64,000 nt of DNA. Source: Lycocorax pyrrhopterus obiensis (taxonomy: Eukaryota; Chordata; Aves; Passeriformes; Paradisaeidae). The stretch lies in contig JACSVZ010000002.1 of the NCBI GenBank assembly GCA_014706295.1, positions 23,408,757 through 23,472,756 on the forward strand, read 5' to 3'. The notes under the pieces are model-generated. The model ran no database searches and was not told the origin of the DNA. It saw nothing but the letters and a program-made list of their open reading frames with translations. Each line of letters begins with the position of its first letter. The stretch's first letter is position 1. The position numbers and the translations under genes were made by a program. This document shows, piece after piece, positions 39,001 through 51,143 of this stretch.

Positions 39001-41055
39001 TGTTTCAACCCCAATTTAGAACCAGTACTGTTCTTACTGGTAAAGAAGCTACTAAGGAAGAAATTAAAGTGTGTAATTAATGTTACAACATTACATTAAC
39101 ACATAAATAATTTCTCTGGCGGGTCATACAATTCACATGCATATTTTATTAAACTGTAAGAAATAATTTTCTGAGTGACCCTGATCTTCCTGCATGCTTT
39201 GAAGTTTGAAAGCCAGCAGTATAGCCTATAAGTTTAAAGAAATTTAGAAAGAATTGCAAAGTTAAAAGGTACTTTTGATGTTTGTTCTTTCTCTTCTATC
39301 ACAAGGGCATTCAATACAGAAGGAGTAGAAAACGTTAATGCCTATGAAATTTCCATAGCAATCACGCTCATTTAACTCTTTCTAATCACTTAATATAAAA
39401 GGCTGGAAAGTGCTATTCATTTAGAAGGGGTGTGAAGATGGTGCTAGGAATTTCCTGTCTCGTTGCCCACAAATTCTTCTCTTACTGTCCTTGCACACAT
39501 TGATAGGAGTTACTGCTTGCAATGAGAGTAAGCACCTTCAGCCACACAGCAGTTCTTCATGTCTCTCGAGGTCAGATTCAGAGAACGCCCCTTTGCCCCA
39601 GAAGCATCTCCAGCATCTTTGGTCACAAAAAAAGGCGTCAGATGGCCAGATAACCTCCACTCCTTTGTCCAAACAGCCTTATCCTCACCACCCAGACAAC
39701 TGCATCCACAAACATGCTGGTTTGCAATGGGACACTTCTGTGGGGTGTGACTGTGGTATGTGGTGGTCAGTCAATTTTTAGTTTCTCTCTTTTAAAGAAA
39801 GTTGAAAGTTGAAATCTGGCTGATAAATGGGACCAGGCTGGCTGTGCTGTGAATACCTTCCCTTTGTCTCACTCACAATTCTTCAAGTCTAATAGGAGCT
39901 GAGCCCACGTTCTGGGATGTAACTGAGGAGAAAGTACAATTTGAGCAGTAAATGAACACCAGCACTGCTGAAGTTCATGTGAATTTCCCAAAGGACAGAT
40001 ATTCATTTTACAACTGATAAATCTGTATCCATTCAGAACATTTCTGACCAGTAGCACGAGCAGGTAGGAATGTACCATAGAGTAAATGCCTTGGTGGAAA
40101 TATTTCATCTTTAGGTGTGGCAATGCCAAAGCTTTGTAGCAAACCATACACTTGACTTTTTGGTGGTTATTCTTGGAAGCATTCTAAGTTTCGAGCTGAG
40201 AAGGCAAATGCAGCTAGTGAAAGAAAATATCTCACGGGGAGATTTCAGAGAGCAATAAGTTTGAAAAAGGCATCAAAAATGCCTCAGCAAAAGTAATAAA
40301 CCCAGCTCTACCCTGTCTCCTGAGCTCAATGTTTCAAGCAGTCCCACCCATCTTGTATACTTAAGTGCAACTTCCCATTAAAATTGAAGTCAGAGATTAA
40401 AGGGGTCGTGGGTTATTAATCTCCGCCCTGAACTCTATCTAGTACTTAAAGACAGCAAGGAACACACCCACAGGCGCTTGAAATAATCCCTACATGTATG
40501 TCATGTGAAATATCATGAGATTTTAAAAAGTACATTTAAATCAATTAAACATAATAATAATTTCATAAAGGAGATTTCTCAGAAGTATTGATTTAAATTC
40601 CTGCTAAACTGTTAAATAAAATTACCTGGCCACCAAAGATGAGGTTTTAAGTCTCCCAGTTGGTGTAACAGTCTCTGTTTGCCAGCTGTATTGTAATAAC
40701 CAAAAAGTTAACATCTCTGACTTTATAATTACTTGAATTTTAATGAACAAGATGAATTAAATCTTTCAGCTTAGCTGCTTACACTGTGAACTAGCCTGAG
40801 TTCCTGAAAGATAAGAAATATATTGTGCTTATTCAACAGCTTTTCTACGTGGAGACAGAGGGAGAAAAAGAAGCCAGGTTTCTGTGGAATTTAAACTCAT
40901 TATTAAAAAAACTTGATAAGGGTAATTATGAATATGAGTAGTAGAATTAATTATTGAGTTTGAGAAGAGCTCCAAAATGAGAACGTGGTTCTTTTACCAT
41001 GTCTAGGGACAGTGTGCTTTTTTAAAGGGGGGGTGTCTGTCTGGATGCCACAAAT
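36035..41055. other. AT-rich stretch without a supported gene
   Basis: I see only short frames and no recognised repeat family. An (AAAAC)n-like tract lies at about 38727-38756. Confidence 0.5.
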
Positions 41056-41078
41056 TATATATATATATATATATATAT
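41056..41078 (+). repeat. (AT)n microsatellite
   Basis: About 11 AT dinucleotide units directly follow CACAAATT. It is self-complementary and prone to length change. Confidence 0.92.
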
Positions 41079-41512
41079 GCATCAGAATATTATTTCCTTG
41101 TAGTCACAGCAGTCTAAAAATACAGCTGAAAGCATCAAAGACCACATAATTTCTGCCAGTTTTAATTCTCTTTTCCTTGTTGCTGAAGCTTTTATCACCC
41201 TCACTGGTATCTACATTTCACACAAAAAATATTGAACATCTTTTAAGTTTTTCCATTTCCCTCAGAATGAAAGGGATGCTGGTACATTGGTGTAATTTGC
41301 CATTAACACAAGCAAACTAAATGAGAGATAAGTAGATGGTGAAGCTGGCTCATTTCCAGCCTGTAAATTCATTACCAGCACGGCAGATCTTGCAGCCAAA
41401 AGTATCAGCTCTTCTATGCATAACAAAATAGAGAAGGCTATGACTATTAATATGTATCCATTTTCCTTTTTGAATTCTGCATTCTGCAAGTAAAACAGAC
41501 ACAGGTGTATCA

Positions 41513-41541
41513 CATGCATACATACATACATACATGCATGC
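41513..41541 (+). repeat. (CATA)n microsatellite
   Basis: Units of CATA are flanked by CATGCA units on both sides, about 29 bases in all. Confidence 0.88.
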
Positions 41542-41984
41542 AGACACATGTACAAAGACTGACTCTCTTCAGCTACATGGATACTGTTCAGCATGGAAAT
41601 TTACAGCTCCAAGTGGGGGATTAGCAACTACTTAGGGATTTAACCTCATTTCTATGCAAAAATTCCTATCAGAGCTTGAATAAGGAGGTATTGATGAGCT
41701 AGATATATTTGCAGGTGTTTCTATCCAGCGCTGCTCTTCTCTTCCTGCCTCGTGCTTTTCCATGTTAAACACTGGGAGCAATGTTTTAAACAATGGGAAA
41801 TGTAGGTCTGCACAATCATGTGTCTTTAAACTGTGCACACTGCAATTCTTTGAATGAGGATTAGTGTATTTTTATATTGGTGGTTTTTTCCTATCATGTA
41901 TTTTTTTCCCTGTGAGATTTTTAGTGTGCCAAACACTGAAAAATGCCTTCATTCCCCAGAATTATAAAATAGTCTTGCAAGAGT

Positions 41985-42218
41985 TAAAGAGCCTCTCTGT
42001 TGCATACCTTTAAGTTTGAATATTTTGATTTCCTGTGTAATTTCAATTTTGTTGTGAATCAGAACTATCTACAGTAAACAGAAAGCGGAACTGGGGCTTG
42101 CTGATATTATGGTCTGCCAGGAACAGGAGCTGTTATTGCAAGTCTGAAGAATTTTATACCTCTCTGATAGCTTGTACACCATCTGAATCTTATTAAACTG
42201 CTTGTGCCTGACCTGGAG
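41985..42218 (+). repeat. Diverged duplicated block, copy A
   Basis: This block aligns by eye with 45225-45440 in the same orientation. Shared anchors, in order, are AAAGAGC, GATTTC(C/T)TGTGTAATT, CAATTT, GAATCA(G/A)AAC, AAACAGAAAG, TG(C)CAGGAAC, GAGCT, AAGTCTGAAGA, TGAATCTT, and AAA(C/T)TGCTTGTG leading to TGGAG. Roughly two thirds of positions agree, with small indels. It is not a repeat family I recognise. It could be an old local duplication or two copies of a low-copy ancient repeat. Confidence 0.75.
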
Positions 42219-43264
42219 GCTGGTTCCTTACTGAGGAACCTTAATGCTAATAACAAAATAGACCTTAATGAACCACAGCTTCAAAGAGAAATAATAACAA
42301 ATTCGAATCACTTCTTGGAAAGGATTTTACTATCAGCAGTGATTAACAAAATAAATAATGTGCCAGGAAACCAACTGTGGACTGCTACATTTGTTTGTTT
42401 CTGCCTCTGTTTTGACTGCCTGACTGGTCTTTGAGCTTCTTTATCCCAAAATGTGTGCCTCAGCCCGATGCCAAGAGTAACATCCTTGTTCCATTCGCGG
42501 TATGAAATACAGTAGGAGGTCAGCATTAGCGGTACCTGGCAGAACTGACATTGCATATACAGTAAAATTATCAAAAATGCAGCAGATCAATGTACAAGAG
42601 AAAACAGAGCTGTGAAACACATTACACAGCAGAACTATGAGTACAGAATTGTTCCTTCCCCTGCTGTAGAAAGTGGTCAGCCACTCATTAGCTAAGGTGG
42701 CACTAAAACTGTAATTTGCACTCTGGTAAACGTAGTCATCGTATTCTGATCTGCCCCAAAAGACACAGAATTGTACAAACACAAAAGAAAGTATTCAGGA
42801 GATTTCCTAGTCCATACCTCTTTATCAAAACTGGATCTGCAATCCTTCAGATCCTTCCATTCAATCCATTCAATCCTTCAGATAGAATGTTTTTCTAGTA
42901 TTTAAAAGACTTAATGCAAGAAAGAATGTATTTGTAAAGCTAAAGAAGACCAGTCAAACAGCTTCTGACTAACGGATCATTAAATTATCAACTTGATTTA
43001 AAATCCTGACATAGTTTTGCCTCCTTTCATTCATGAAATTTTTGCTATTTATTCCCTGGAGGTTTCCATAATTCATACTCCAGGTGTACTTAAAAATGAC
43101 AGGTCACAATTTTACTGAGTCATTTTTAATGATGATAGAGAACACAGATGTTCCAATTTTTTTAAGCTGCTTGGCAATCTAGACATTGAAATCAATAAAA
43201 TCATAAACCAGGTTGGATGAGCTTTCAGTCAGATCAAGAGAAATGGTCACTGAAGTTGTCAGAG

Positions 43265-43267
<3 letters not shown>
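42219..43267. other. AT-rich stretch without a supported gene
   Basis: There are short chance frames only. A small tandem duplication of an AATCCTTCAGAT/CATTCAATC motif lies at about 42841-42884. Confidence 0.5.

Positions 43268-43295
<28 letters not shown>
43268..43295 (+). repeat. (GT)n microsatellite
   Basis: Fourteen uninterrupted GT units. This is the cleanest dinucleotide repeat in the window and likely polymorphic. Confidence 0.95.
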
Positions 43296-43961
43296 ACACT
43301 GTGCATGCAGGCAGCACATACTTGACTTACTGAGGGCAGGAGCTGGACTGTAGGAGCATCATTTTGGGGCTATGCAGTTCCACCCACCATGGTGCCCCAG
43401 TTTTCAGACACTGTGGGACTGCCAGCAGCAGAAATGACTTCAGGCAGCATCTGTGTGATGTGCCATCACATCTTCAGACAGTCTCTGTTTGCCCTACGTG
43501 TAGAAAGAGCAAGGAGAAAAGTCTAGCATAAAAGCCATCAGGGCTGAAATAATTTTGACCCTGGAGCAGCAGGTTCCCAGCACGGCATTATTATAAATGA
43601 CCGGCTACAATGTTGTTAGACTTTCAAATGGAAAAAAAAAATCTTTTTGGATTGACAATTTTCATGCCCTTGAGCACTTTATTTTTTTAATGACTGTAAG
43701 TGTTTGAAAATACTTTCAGTGTGTTCTCACCTATAGTTTATACATCTGCTATTATGATGTAGCATCAAAATAGTAACAGACTTGAATTTTAACTATTGCT
43801 TAGTTTTGCCTTTGTGTGAAGTGCAGGTATAAATTATTTTGCAGCCTGACATTTTGTGGGGTTACAATATATCCCTTCCACGCGTTCTAAATATAATCAG
43901 TTCAGTTTACAGGCCCAAGTATCACTGTTACGGATTCCCCTGCTGCAGCTTCCCCCTTGCA

Positions 43962-44262
43962 TCGAAGAGCAAGCCGTGGCTCTGCCTCCTGCGTGCGCAG
44001 CATCCGCAGGAGCGGATTGAGGCGCCTCCCGGGGCGCGATCTGCGGTCAGCAGCAGCCGGGGCCGGGCACGGCGGTGGCAGCGGCACAGGGAGGGGGCAG
44101 CCGCCCTCCCGGGGGCTCAGCTGCCTCCCCTGGCCCGGACATCAAGGGCTCAGGAGCGGGGGAAGGCGAGATGGCATCCTGCTGGGAGGAGGAGGAGGGA
44201 GGGAGCCGCTGGGCAGACTGCGTGGGGAGAGCCTGCAAACGAGCATTTTGGAACACCCGGTA
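43962..44262. promoter_or_regulatory. CpG island, candidate promoter
   Basis: About 25 CpG dinucleotides fall within 300 bases, in a window where CpG is otherwise rare. The segment is clearly GC-rich, with GC-box-like pieces (GGGGCGCG, CGGGGCCGGGC) and no obvious TATA box. Both edges fall sharply back to AT-rich sequence. In vertebrates such islands usually mark transcription starts. The plus-strand ATG at 44171 in good context and the GTAATT at 44260 suggest rightward transcription, but direction is not proven. The high GC also explains the long open frames over it (for example plus 43957-44670), which should not be read as one protein. Confidence 0.6.
44171..44259 (+). other. Candidate first coding exon in the CpG island
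   Basis: The context GGCGAG-ATG-G has a purine (G) at -3 and G at +4, a good Kozak match. The frame runs 29 codons plus two bases, starts MASCWEEEEGG, continues SRWADCVGRACKRAFWNT, and reaches CCCG|GTAATT, a moderate splice donor. Without splicing it stops at once (TAA). An in-frame GTG at 44075 extends it upstream with low-complexity Gly/Pro/Ser. I do not recognise the peptide. A non-coding RNA start is equally possible. Confidence 0.22.
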
Positions 44263-45224
44263 ATTTTGGTGAATCTGGGCAGCATTTTGAGCCTTAATCC
44301 GTTCCTGATCATAAGCAGTGAAAGCACAGACGTGCCGGTGGCAGGGGTGAGAGGGAAACAAAACCCTAACACAGGCAAGTATTCCTTTTGGTATTCAACA
44401 TCCCATAATCACAACCGAATTGTGATTGACTGGCAACCCTGGAGTCAGAACTCAACTAGAGTGTTGCAATTTTGGAGCTCTTGCTTTGCTTTCCCGACCA
44501 AACCCATATTTTTGTCAGCAAAACAAGGAGATTGGACTCAGATGTATAATAGCATTGGATTGAGACAGAGGTACAACTTTTATGTTTTTTGGTTATTTGC
44601 AGCCACAGTTCATTTTCTCCATGCGTTGCTGCAACTTGATTATCTAAATGTCTCAAAAAACAACATATAAGCCATTGGATAATAAAAGTTTTAAATAAAC
44701 AATGTTTCATTTTCAGTGTGAATTTTTAAGATAAAGTAATAAACTTTGTGTTGCAGAAAATGGGCAGCAGGGACTCAATGAATCCTGACAGGCAGGTTTA
44801 CTCACATTTTCGAAGTGGGTGATGGGGAACTTCTGAATATTCCTTTTCAGACTAATAATATATTATGAAAAATCATAAACCATTCTCTTCTATTAAGGGC
44901 TTTCATGACTCTCTAATTTTGCACTTCATTGAGGAAGTGAGTATTAAATATCCCCCCTGGTAAGAGCAGTATAATCCCTACTTATGTGCTATTTGTACTC
45001 TTTCATATTTATTTTTCCAAACATGATATTTCCTGAGATGTTGTTTTGAGTGCCAGTTTTACCTCCTGACAAAGTCAGAATGCCCTGGAGTGTTTAGGTG
45101 AGGTGTGCCCCAGCACTGCACAGTGGTGCTGGGCTGACAGAACTGCCTGACACAACCTTCTGCCATTTGTGGGTGTTAGCTGAATTATGCGACCACCCAC
45201 AGGATGGTGAGATGCTTTTGAACA
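44263..45224. other. Downstream flank of the CpG island, no gene called
   Basis: Plus-strand reading stays open to 44670 in one frame, but codon content becomes AT-rich and the translation shows no domain. A further donor-like GTGAGA occurs at about 44348. AATAAA motifs lie near 44680. Confidence 0.4.
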
Positions 45225-45440
45225 AGAAAGAGCACCTTTCCCTTCTATACAGCTTTACATTTGGATTTCTTGTGTAATTACAATTTAGCTGGGAATCAAA
45301 ACCATCATCAGAAAACAGAAAGGGATTTCTTATCTGTCATGTTGTGCCAGGAACGAGAGCTCTTCTTAGAAGTCTGAAGAGAGCTGTGCTCCTGCAACTT
45401 CACAGATGAATCTTTTTAAATTGCTTGTGACCAAGTGGAG
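45225..45440 (+). repeat. Diverged duplicated block, copy B
   Basis: Partner of 41985-42218, same orientation, about 3.2 kb to the right. The best-matching parts are the first third (GGATTTCTTGTGTAATTACA and after) and the GTGCCAGGAACGAGAGCTCT...AAGTCTGAAGA core. Copies A and B lie on opposite sides of the CpG island. Confidence 0.75.
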
Positions 45441-46396
45441 AACCAAAGCTGATTTCTGTGCCTCCAGTATGATCCCTAAGACAGTCTTCTGAGCAGCAAG
45501 TGGAGCGGCTCTCTTGTGGGACCCAGTGGTGGGGCTGTCACTAAGGCCCTCAAAATGCCTTCTTTACATTTTGCAGTAACTAAACAGCTCCTGTGAACGT
45601 TCACCTTAGCTACAGCTCAGCAGAGAAGCACTTAGCTCAGGAGCCGTAGTTTTTTACTGTTAGACGAAAAGTATCCAGTGCAGTTTGACTCAGTCATTTA
45701 GTGTTTTAGCACATTGCAGATGAGACACCCTGCTCTCTTTTCAGATCTCCATTGTTTATTAAGCCAGGAGAGGAACAAAGCTGCCCCTGGCTTGCTTCCC
45801 TGCTTCCCACCTTAGCTGGGAGCAACTTACCTTCCTGCTCCTACTGCTCCACAAACATGGTTAAAACATCCTGTAGTCCCTAGAGCTCAGATCTGATTCA
45901 TTCCTGTAACAATCCCCCCTAGGGGAGCAAGCTATCTGCTGTCTCTCACTTTTACAGAAGCATCGCGGTGATCTCCCAGTGCCACCGACCCCAACAATCT
46001 ATGTGAGAAAGCTGGAAAAATACATATACTTATTACTTTCTTCTTCTGCAATGCATGCTGCTTTTCAGATTCCTCTTTTCCTACAGAAGTACAATTCAGC
46101 TAGAACCCAGTTTCACACAACACTCCCCAGTGCCAGGGGACTGATGCCAATTCACGAATTCCTAGTAAATAATTTCCTCCTGAGAGTTTGCCAGACATGT
46201 TTCCCTCTAAAAACATCCAGCCACCCAGATGTACCCAAATTGTACATAGGGAGATCTTGATGGGCTCAGAAGAAAGAGATAAAGATGAAAGGTTCCCTAT
46301 TCTGCAGGTATCTGGCCCTCTCGTGAAAAGATGTGTCTGCAGGGAATCCAGCGGCAGACCTTACATCCGAAACATGCCATCACCTTTTTCCTGTTC
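45441..46396. other. Stretch without a supported gene
   Basis: Moderately GC-rich to about 45900 with no exon-like structure I trust. Short plus-strand frames at 45979-46469 have no family similarity. Confidence 0.5.
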
Positions 46397-46442
46397 TATT
46401 CTGGGCAAGTCACTCCATATCTCTACCTTAATAAGATTATTA
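46397..46442 (-). mobile_element. Possible MIR-like SINE remnant
   Basis: TTCTGGGCAAGTCACTCCAT followed by CTCTACCTTA resembles the reverse complement of the MIR block that reads 'ttgggcaagtcacttaacctctctg' in related copies. Only about 45 bases are recognisable, so chance is not excluded. Confidence 0.4.
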
Positions 46443-49400
46443 CCTTTTCTTACCCCAGCTTCACAGTAGTGTTGCATTACAGCTCTGATGCTGCAATACT
46501 GGAGCAGCCTTTCAGTGAAGCTCCACCACATTATAAGGCAAACAGGCATGCAAATATTAATCAGGCAATCTTTTACATAGAAATAATAAAAGACTTACTA
46601 AACAACATATTAAGCTGCATATACAGGCCTTTTTCTCTAATGTTCTGGAATGTATCTAGGATTTATATGAAATACAGATGAATCAGTTTTTCTTCTTGCT
46701 TCAAGGTAGATGGATGTTGATGAAAAACTAACCTGGGCACCTTAGCACAAAGGTATGCCAACAAATCATGATGAATGAACCAAAATTAATTATTTTTTTC
46801 TGAATCCATCTGGCCTCAATGAAGTACCATGAAGGAAATGAATAATAAAGAAATTTCTTTTTTTTAATTGTTTCTGAATTAATCTAAGTAGATTATAACA
46901 TCTGAAAATCTGTTAGTATCATAACATGCATTCTCATACCAACATTTCTTTGTTGTGTGTTACCCAGCTGAAAATGAATTATGAGAGTCTTGTATGGATT
47001 AACAAAAGCAACTATTTCAACATCTTCACAGAAGTTATAACACACAAGATACGCTTAGCACCACAGCAGAATGCCACCATATAAATGTTTTTCCCTTAAA
47101 AATGTATGTTGAGCCTTTTCTGTCTTTGGGGCATATCAAGGATGTCTCGCTTCCCCCCAGTTTGATTAGAATCAGAAATAACACTGTATGACATCCAAGT
47201 AGGAAGGTGCAGAGACTGATGCTGCCCAGCACACAATCTCTGCAAGATGTGTTTAAGGGGTCCCTCTTGCTTTTCAAGAGAGATGGTTATATCCCACATA
47301 TGCAGGTGACATCTGTTTCTAATTAATTGACTGACACTTTGGTGAGAGTCATGACATATGTGAAATATGATTTAGGCAAACTAAAATGGTCTAGCTGTCC
47401 AATTATCACTGAATTATTAGCTTAAGTTAAGAAGTTGTACAAAGCACGTGTGATAAAGATTATACACTTGGAAGTACACCCTAGATCTTTGCAACACCAG
47501 CAAAAGTATTATATAGAACAGTACAATTTGTAAGTTTTCTTTGCTGCTGAAAACTGTTTCACCTCTAGATCTGGGTGAACCTGTGATGATGAAAAAATAG
47601 AAACACTTTTTCTATGGCATGAAGAAAAAAACCATTATCCTCCAAACTGGATTAAAATGGAAATTTTGGCCTTGAAATTAAATACAAACTTGGGAATGGG
47701 TGTGGCTTTGGCCCAAGGCTTCTTTTCACATACAGGTCGCATCATTTAGAGAGCAGAAAGAAATGGAATGTCCAAAATTAATTTTCTCTACCAATTATTC
47801 ACCTGAAATCCTGACAAGTGTGTTTTATTAAATCGTGTCCCTTAGTGTGGTTATTTTTATGCAGAATTGCAAGGGTTTGAAATACTTTTAAACAATTTTT
47901 ATTACATTTATTTGTATATGTGCCTGTGTTTCAAAAAATACACATTTCTTGAAAAAAAAGTGTGTCATTATAGGTGTCCCACAAATGACATCCACCAGAA
48001 TTGCTGCATATCAAGTGACACCTCTGCTTTTCTGCACTGTATCATAATTCTCACTCCCAACAGCTCTTGCTGGAAAGGAAATACTACCTTTTACAAATGT
48101 TGCCTAGTGGTTCCTGTTAACTGATGAAACTACTGTTGTTAATTTTAGGGTTGCATATTAAATCATAATGAGTCTTGTGAAAGGTAATAGATACCTCTTA
48201 AAACATGCAAATTGTGTAGATGATGGATTGCCTCTGATAAACTGTATTTTAACCTGCTCTGAAAGTGAAGTAAATTTCAAATGCTTTTATGTGCAAAAGG
48301 TTTCTACTTTTTATTTGATGTTTCTTTTTTTGGTTATTTGAAGAAATCTGTAGGGGATGGAGCCATAAAAATGCATTTAAAAAATGTGTGAGTCCAAAGA
48401 GAATCTAGAGTGAGAGCTGACACCATGTGCTTAGCTCAGCCTGTGGTGCCTTTGCACAGCAAAAGTCTCTCAGTAGAAAAATTCTGCAGCAATGCCATGA
48501 CACAGAAGGAGAATTACAGGTGATGTTTTGGCTTTCTCCTTGAACTGACTTCTGTCATCATCAAAATCTAAAGGAAAAGGGTCTATTTGGTTAATTTGCC
48601 TATCCTCCCTCTGCAGTACTATCACCCAGTTCTTTTTTTACCCTTTACACTTGGGCAAGGTGATTCAAAGAATCCCAGTTTACAATTTCATAAATGTGTG
48701 TTTTGCTGGTGCTGGAGACATTTGTGTCTGGTGTTTGTATAAAACTCACCATCATCAGGCTTTATCCCACCTTGCTGAGATATTCCTAGCCCTAAATTAA
48801 CACACCTCCATTTAGCTGCTGTCTCAAGGGCGCAGCAGTCTCTATGTCAGTTTCTACATCAGGTTTTCAATCCCCTCTCTTAGCAACTGCAAAAGAGGAA
48901 CATAAATGCTACTGGATCAGACCTAGACTTACCTAACCCACACTCACTTTTTTGGTTCTGTCAGGACCAAAAGCTTCAAATAAAGATTCAAAAGTGGGAG
49001 ACTTACAAAGCAGCCTATCTCTCATTTAAAGTCCCTAGAAAACAGCTGGTTAAAATCTTTGAACATAGGACATAGGACTTCCCAGGCTCAACTGAGTTCA
49101 ATGGCTGATGAACACAAGTAAATGCAGCGTTCAAAAGATTCATAGTTTCTATCCTCTACACTTACCATTTTTCTTCTTATTCCTGTAAATATTTTACTTT
49201 TTAGTGTTTTCCAGCAACACCCAGCAGAACATATTTCCATAGGTCATTTGCTTGTTAATACAACATATTTTCTTTAAAGCTTTTCTGTTTCCTGTATTTG
49301 TCCTTTATCCAGCAGCTCTGCTCTTGTACTTTTAGCACTCAATACAAATGCTGCTTGTCAATTGTTTTAGAGTATCCTTATACATAATTACTCTATTTGC

Positions 49401-51126
49401 TACACTTAGTTGAATTGGTTTTTACTAAATAATTTTCTTTTTTTTTTATTAGTCATTTTTACAGGACTGCTATTTTTTGTTTCTGTGGGGCCTTCTGTCT
49501 TTCTAATAACCCTTTTTCCCTACATATAAAACCCTTCCATCTTCAATCTACTTATATCTCTTTTGATTTTTTTTTAAATCAGAAATTAATACAATTTACC
49601 ACAGGAAGGCCTTTTTCAAAATACAGGAACTCTTAATGATGTGTTAGCACACACTCCAAGTGTTCTTTTGAGATGTGAAGCCATGATGAATTAGAGCCCA
49701 ACCTTATGAACAAAGTATAAAAAAAGTCTTTACAGTCTGTGCAATCTTGCTGTTGGCTTCATGGAACTGTCTGCCATGATACTGCCAATTTAGTTATGTT
49801 GTGAGTTTTCCAGAGTCTTCCATAATCCTGCCAAATTAAGCAATTTTGTGCCATATGAAAATTATCTCAGGTTCCCATTCTCCTTCCCAAATGATTGTAA
49901 AAGGGTTTTAACCAACACAATCTCATTAGAGGCAAAATGCTCAGGTCAATAACTGTACATATTGTTGAAAATGTACCGTGTTTCCAATCTTTCTCATGCT
50001 ATCCACCTTCTAAGAACACAACTATTTTTCTCATTTTATGATTAATTTTATTTTCCTAGCAAGTTATGAGTGATCTCATCAAAAGGCTGTGAGAGTCCGC
50101 ATAGAAGTTTTCTTTAATCTGACTCAAGGTGCTGTAGAACGTAATTGCATACAGAAAACACAACTGACCTTGCCACACTTATGCTGAAAATTAATATATT
50201 TACATCTTTTCAGTGATTTATAACTATGTCCTTCTATTTATTTTGCCATTGTGTGATCCTCTTGAAATAAATTTGATGATTTCACAAACCAGTTTATGGT
50301 TGGTGAAACCAACACAAGTGAAAACTCCTGCATGCACCTGGGGAAGGACAATCCCATGTGCCAATACAGACTGGGGTTCTGGAGAACAGCTTTGCAGAAC
50401 AGGACGTAGATGCCCTCTTTGATTTCAATGAAGTTTTAATTTCAGTGCTATAGCAGCTATAATAGTTCCTTTTCTGCTCATTCTGATTCACAAAATCAAC
50501 ATGTCAATGTACCTAAGAAGATGGTGGTTCCCACTTTTTTTGCTGATAAAGAAGGCAGCAAGAAGGATTTGTCTGCTTTGATAAAAGTTCACAGTCTTCC
50601 TGTCTTCCTGTCTTTGATAAAGAATTATTTCTTGTTGCTTTTTGTCTCCTGACAAACTTGTTCACATCTTTCTTGTTTTCCAGAATATAACATTGACTCT
50701 CACCACTTAGGCCTCTTTCTGTGGACTGATGTTCCATTTTCTGAAGCTGAATAACCAGCACTGCAATTTTATCATGGAAGGAGTTAGGGGTTTGTATCTT
50801 GCTTTCTTTTTTGTTTAGGGATGTGAATGTTTTCTACTACTTTGACATATTCTGCTTAGAGCCCTTAAAGCCTGTTCTGGAAACTTGCATTTTCCAACTT
50901 TTCATTATAGAATATTTTTAATTTTATATTTTTAATGATTTATTCTTTTTCCCTTATTTCCTCAGGCTACTTTTCAAAGTCAATCTAATGCAAGCATACC
51001 ACGTATTTGTGTTCTTTTAATTTGGTTTGGTTTTGTATAGGAATATGCATATCCTACAGTGAGTCCCTATTCCCAGTACAATGCTGCAAAATGTCATAGA
51101 AATCCATTCTAATTCAGGTGGTTTTC

Positions 51127-51143
51127 TTTTTTTTTTTTTTTTT
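51127..51143 (+). repeat. Poly(T) run of 17
   Basis: A homopolymer followed by GGTTTTG. No SINE or processed gene copy is recognisable on its 3' (right) side, so it is not evidence of a minus-strand retrocopy. Confidence 0.9.

Noticed and set aside
43957..44670. 237-codon plus-strand open frame, the longest in the window
   Set aside because: Its first part is the CpG island, where few stops are expected. The translation is low-complexity, then changes to AT-rich sequence without any domain. More likely a composition effect than one protein.
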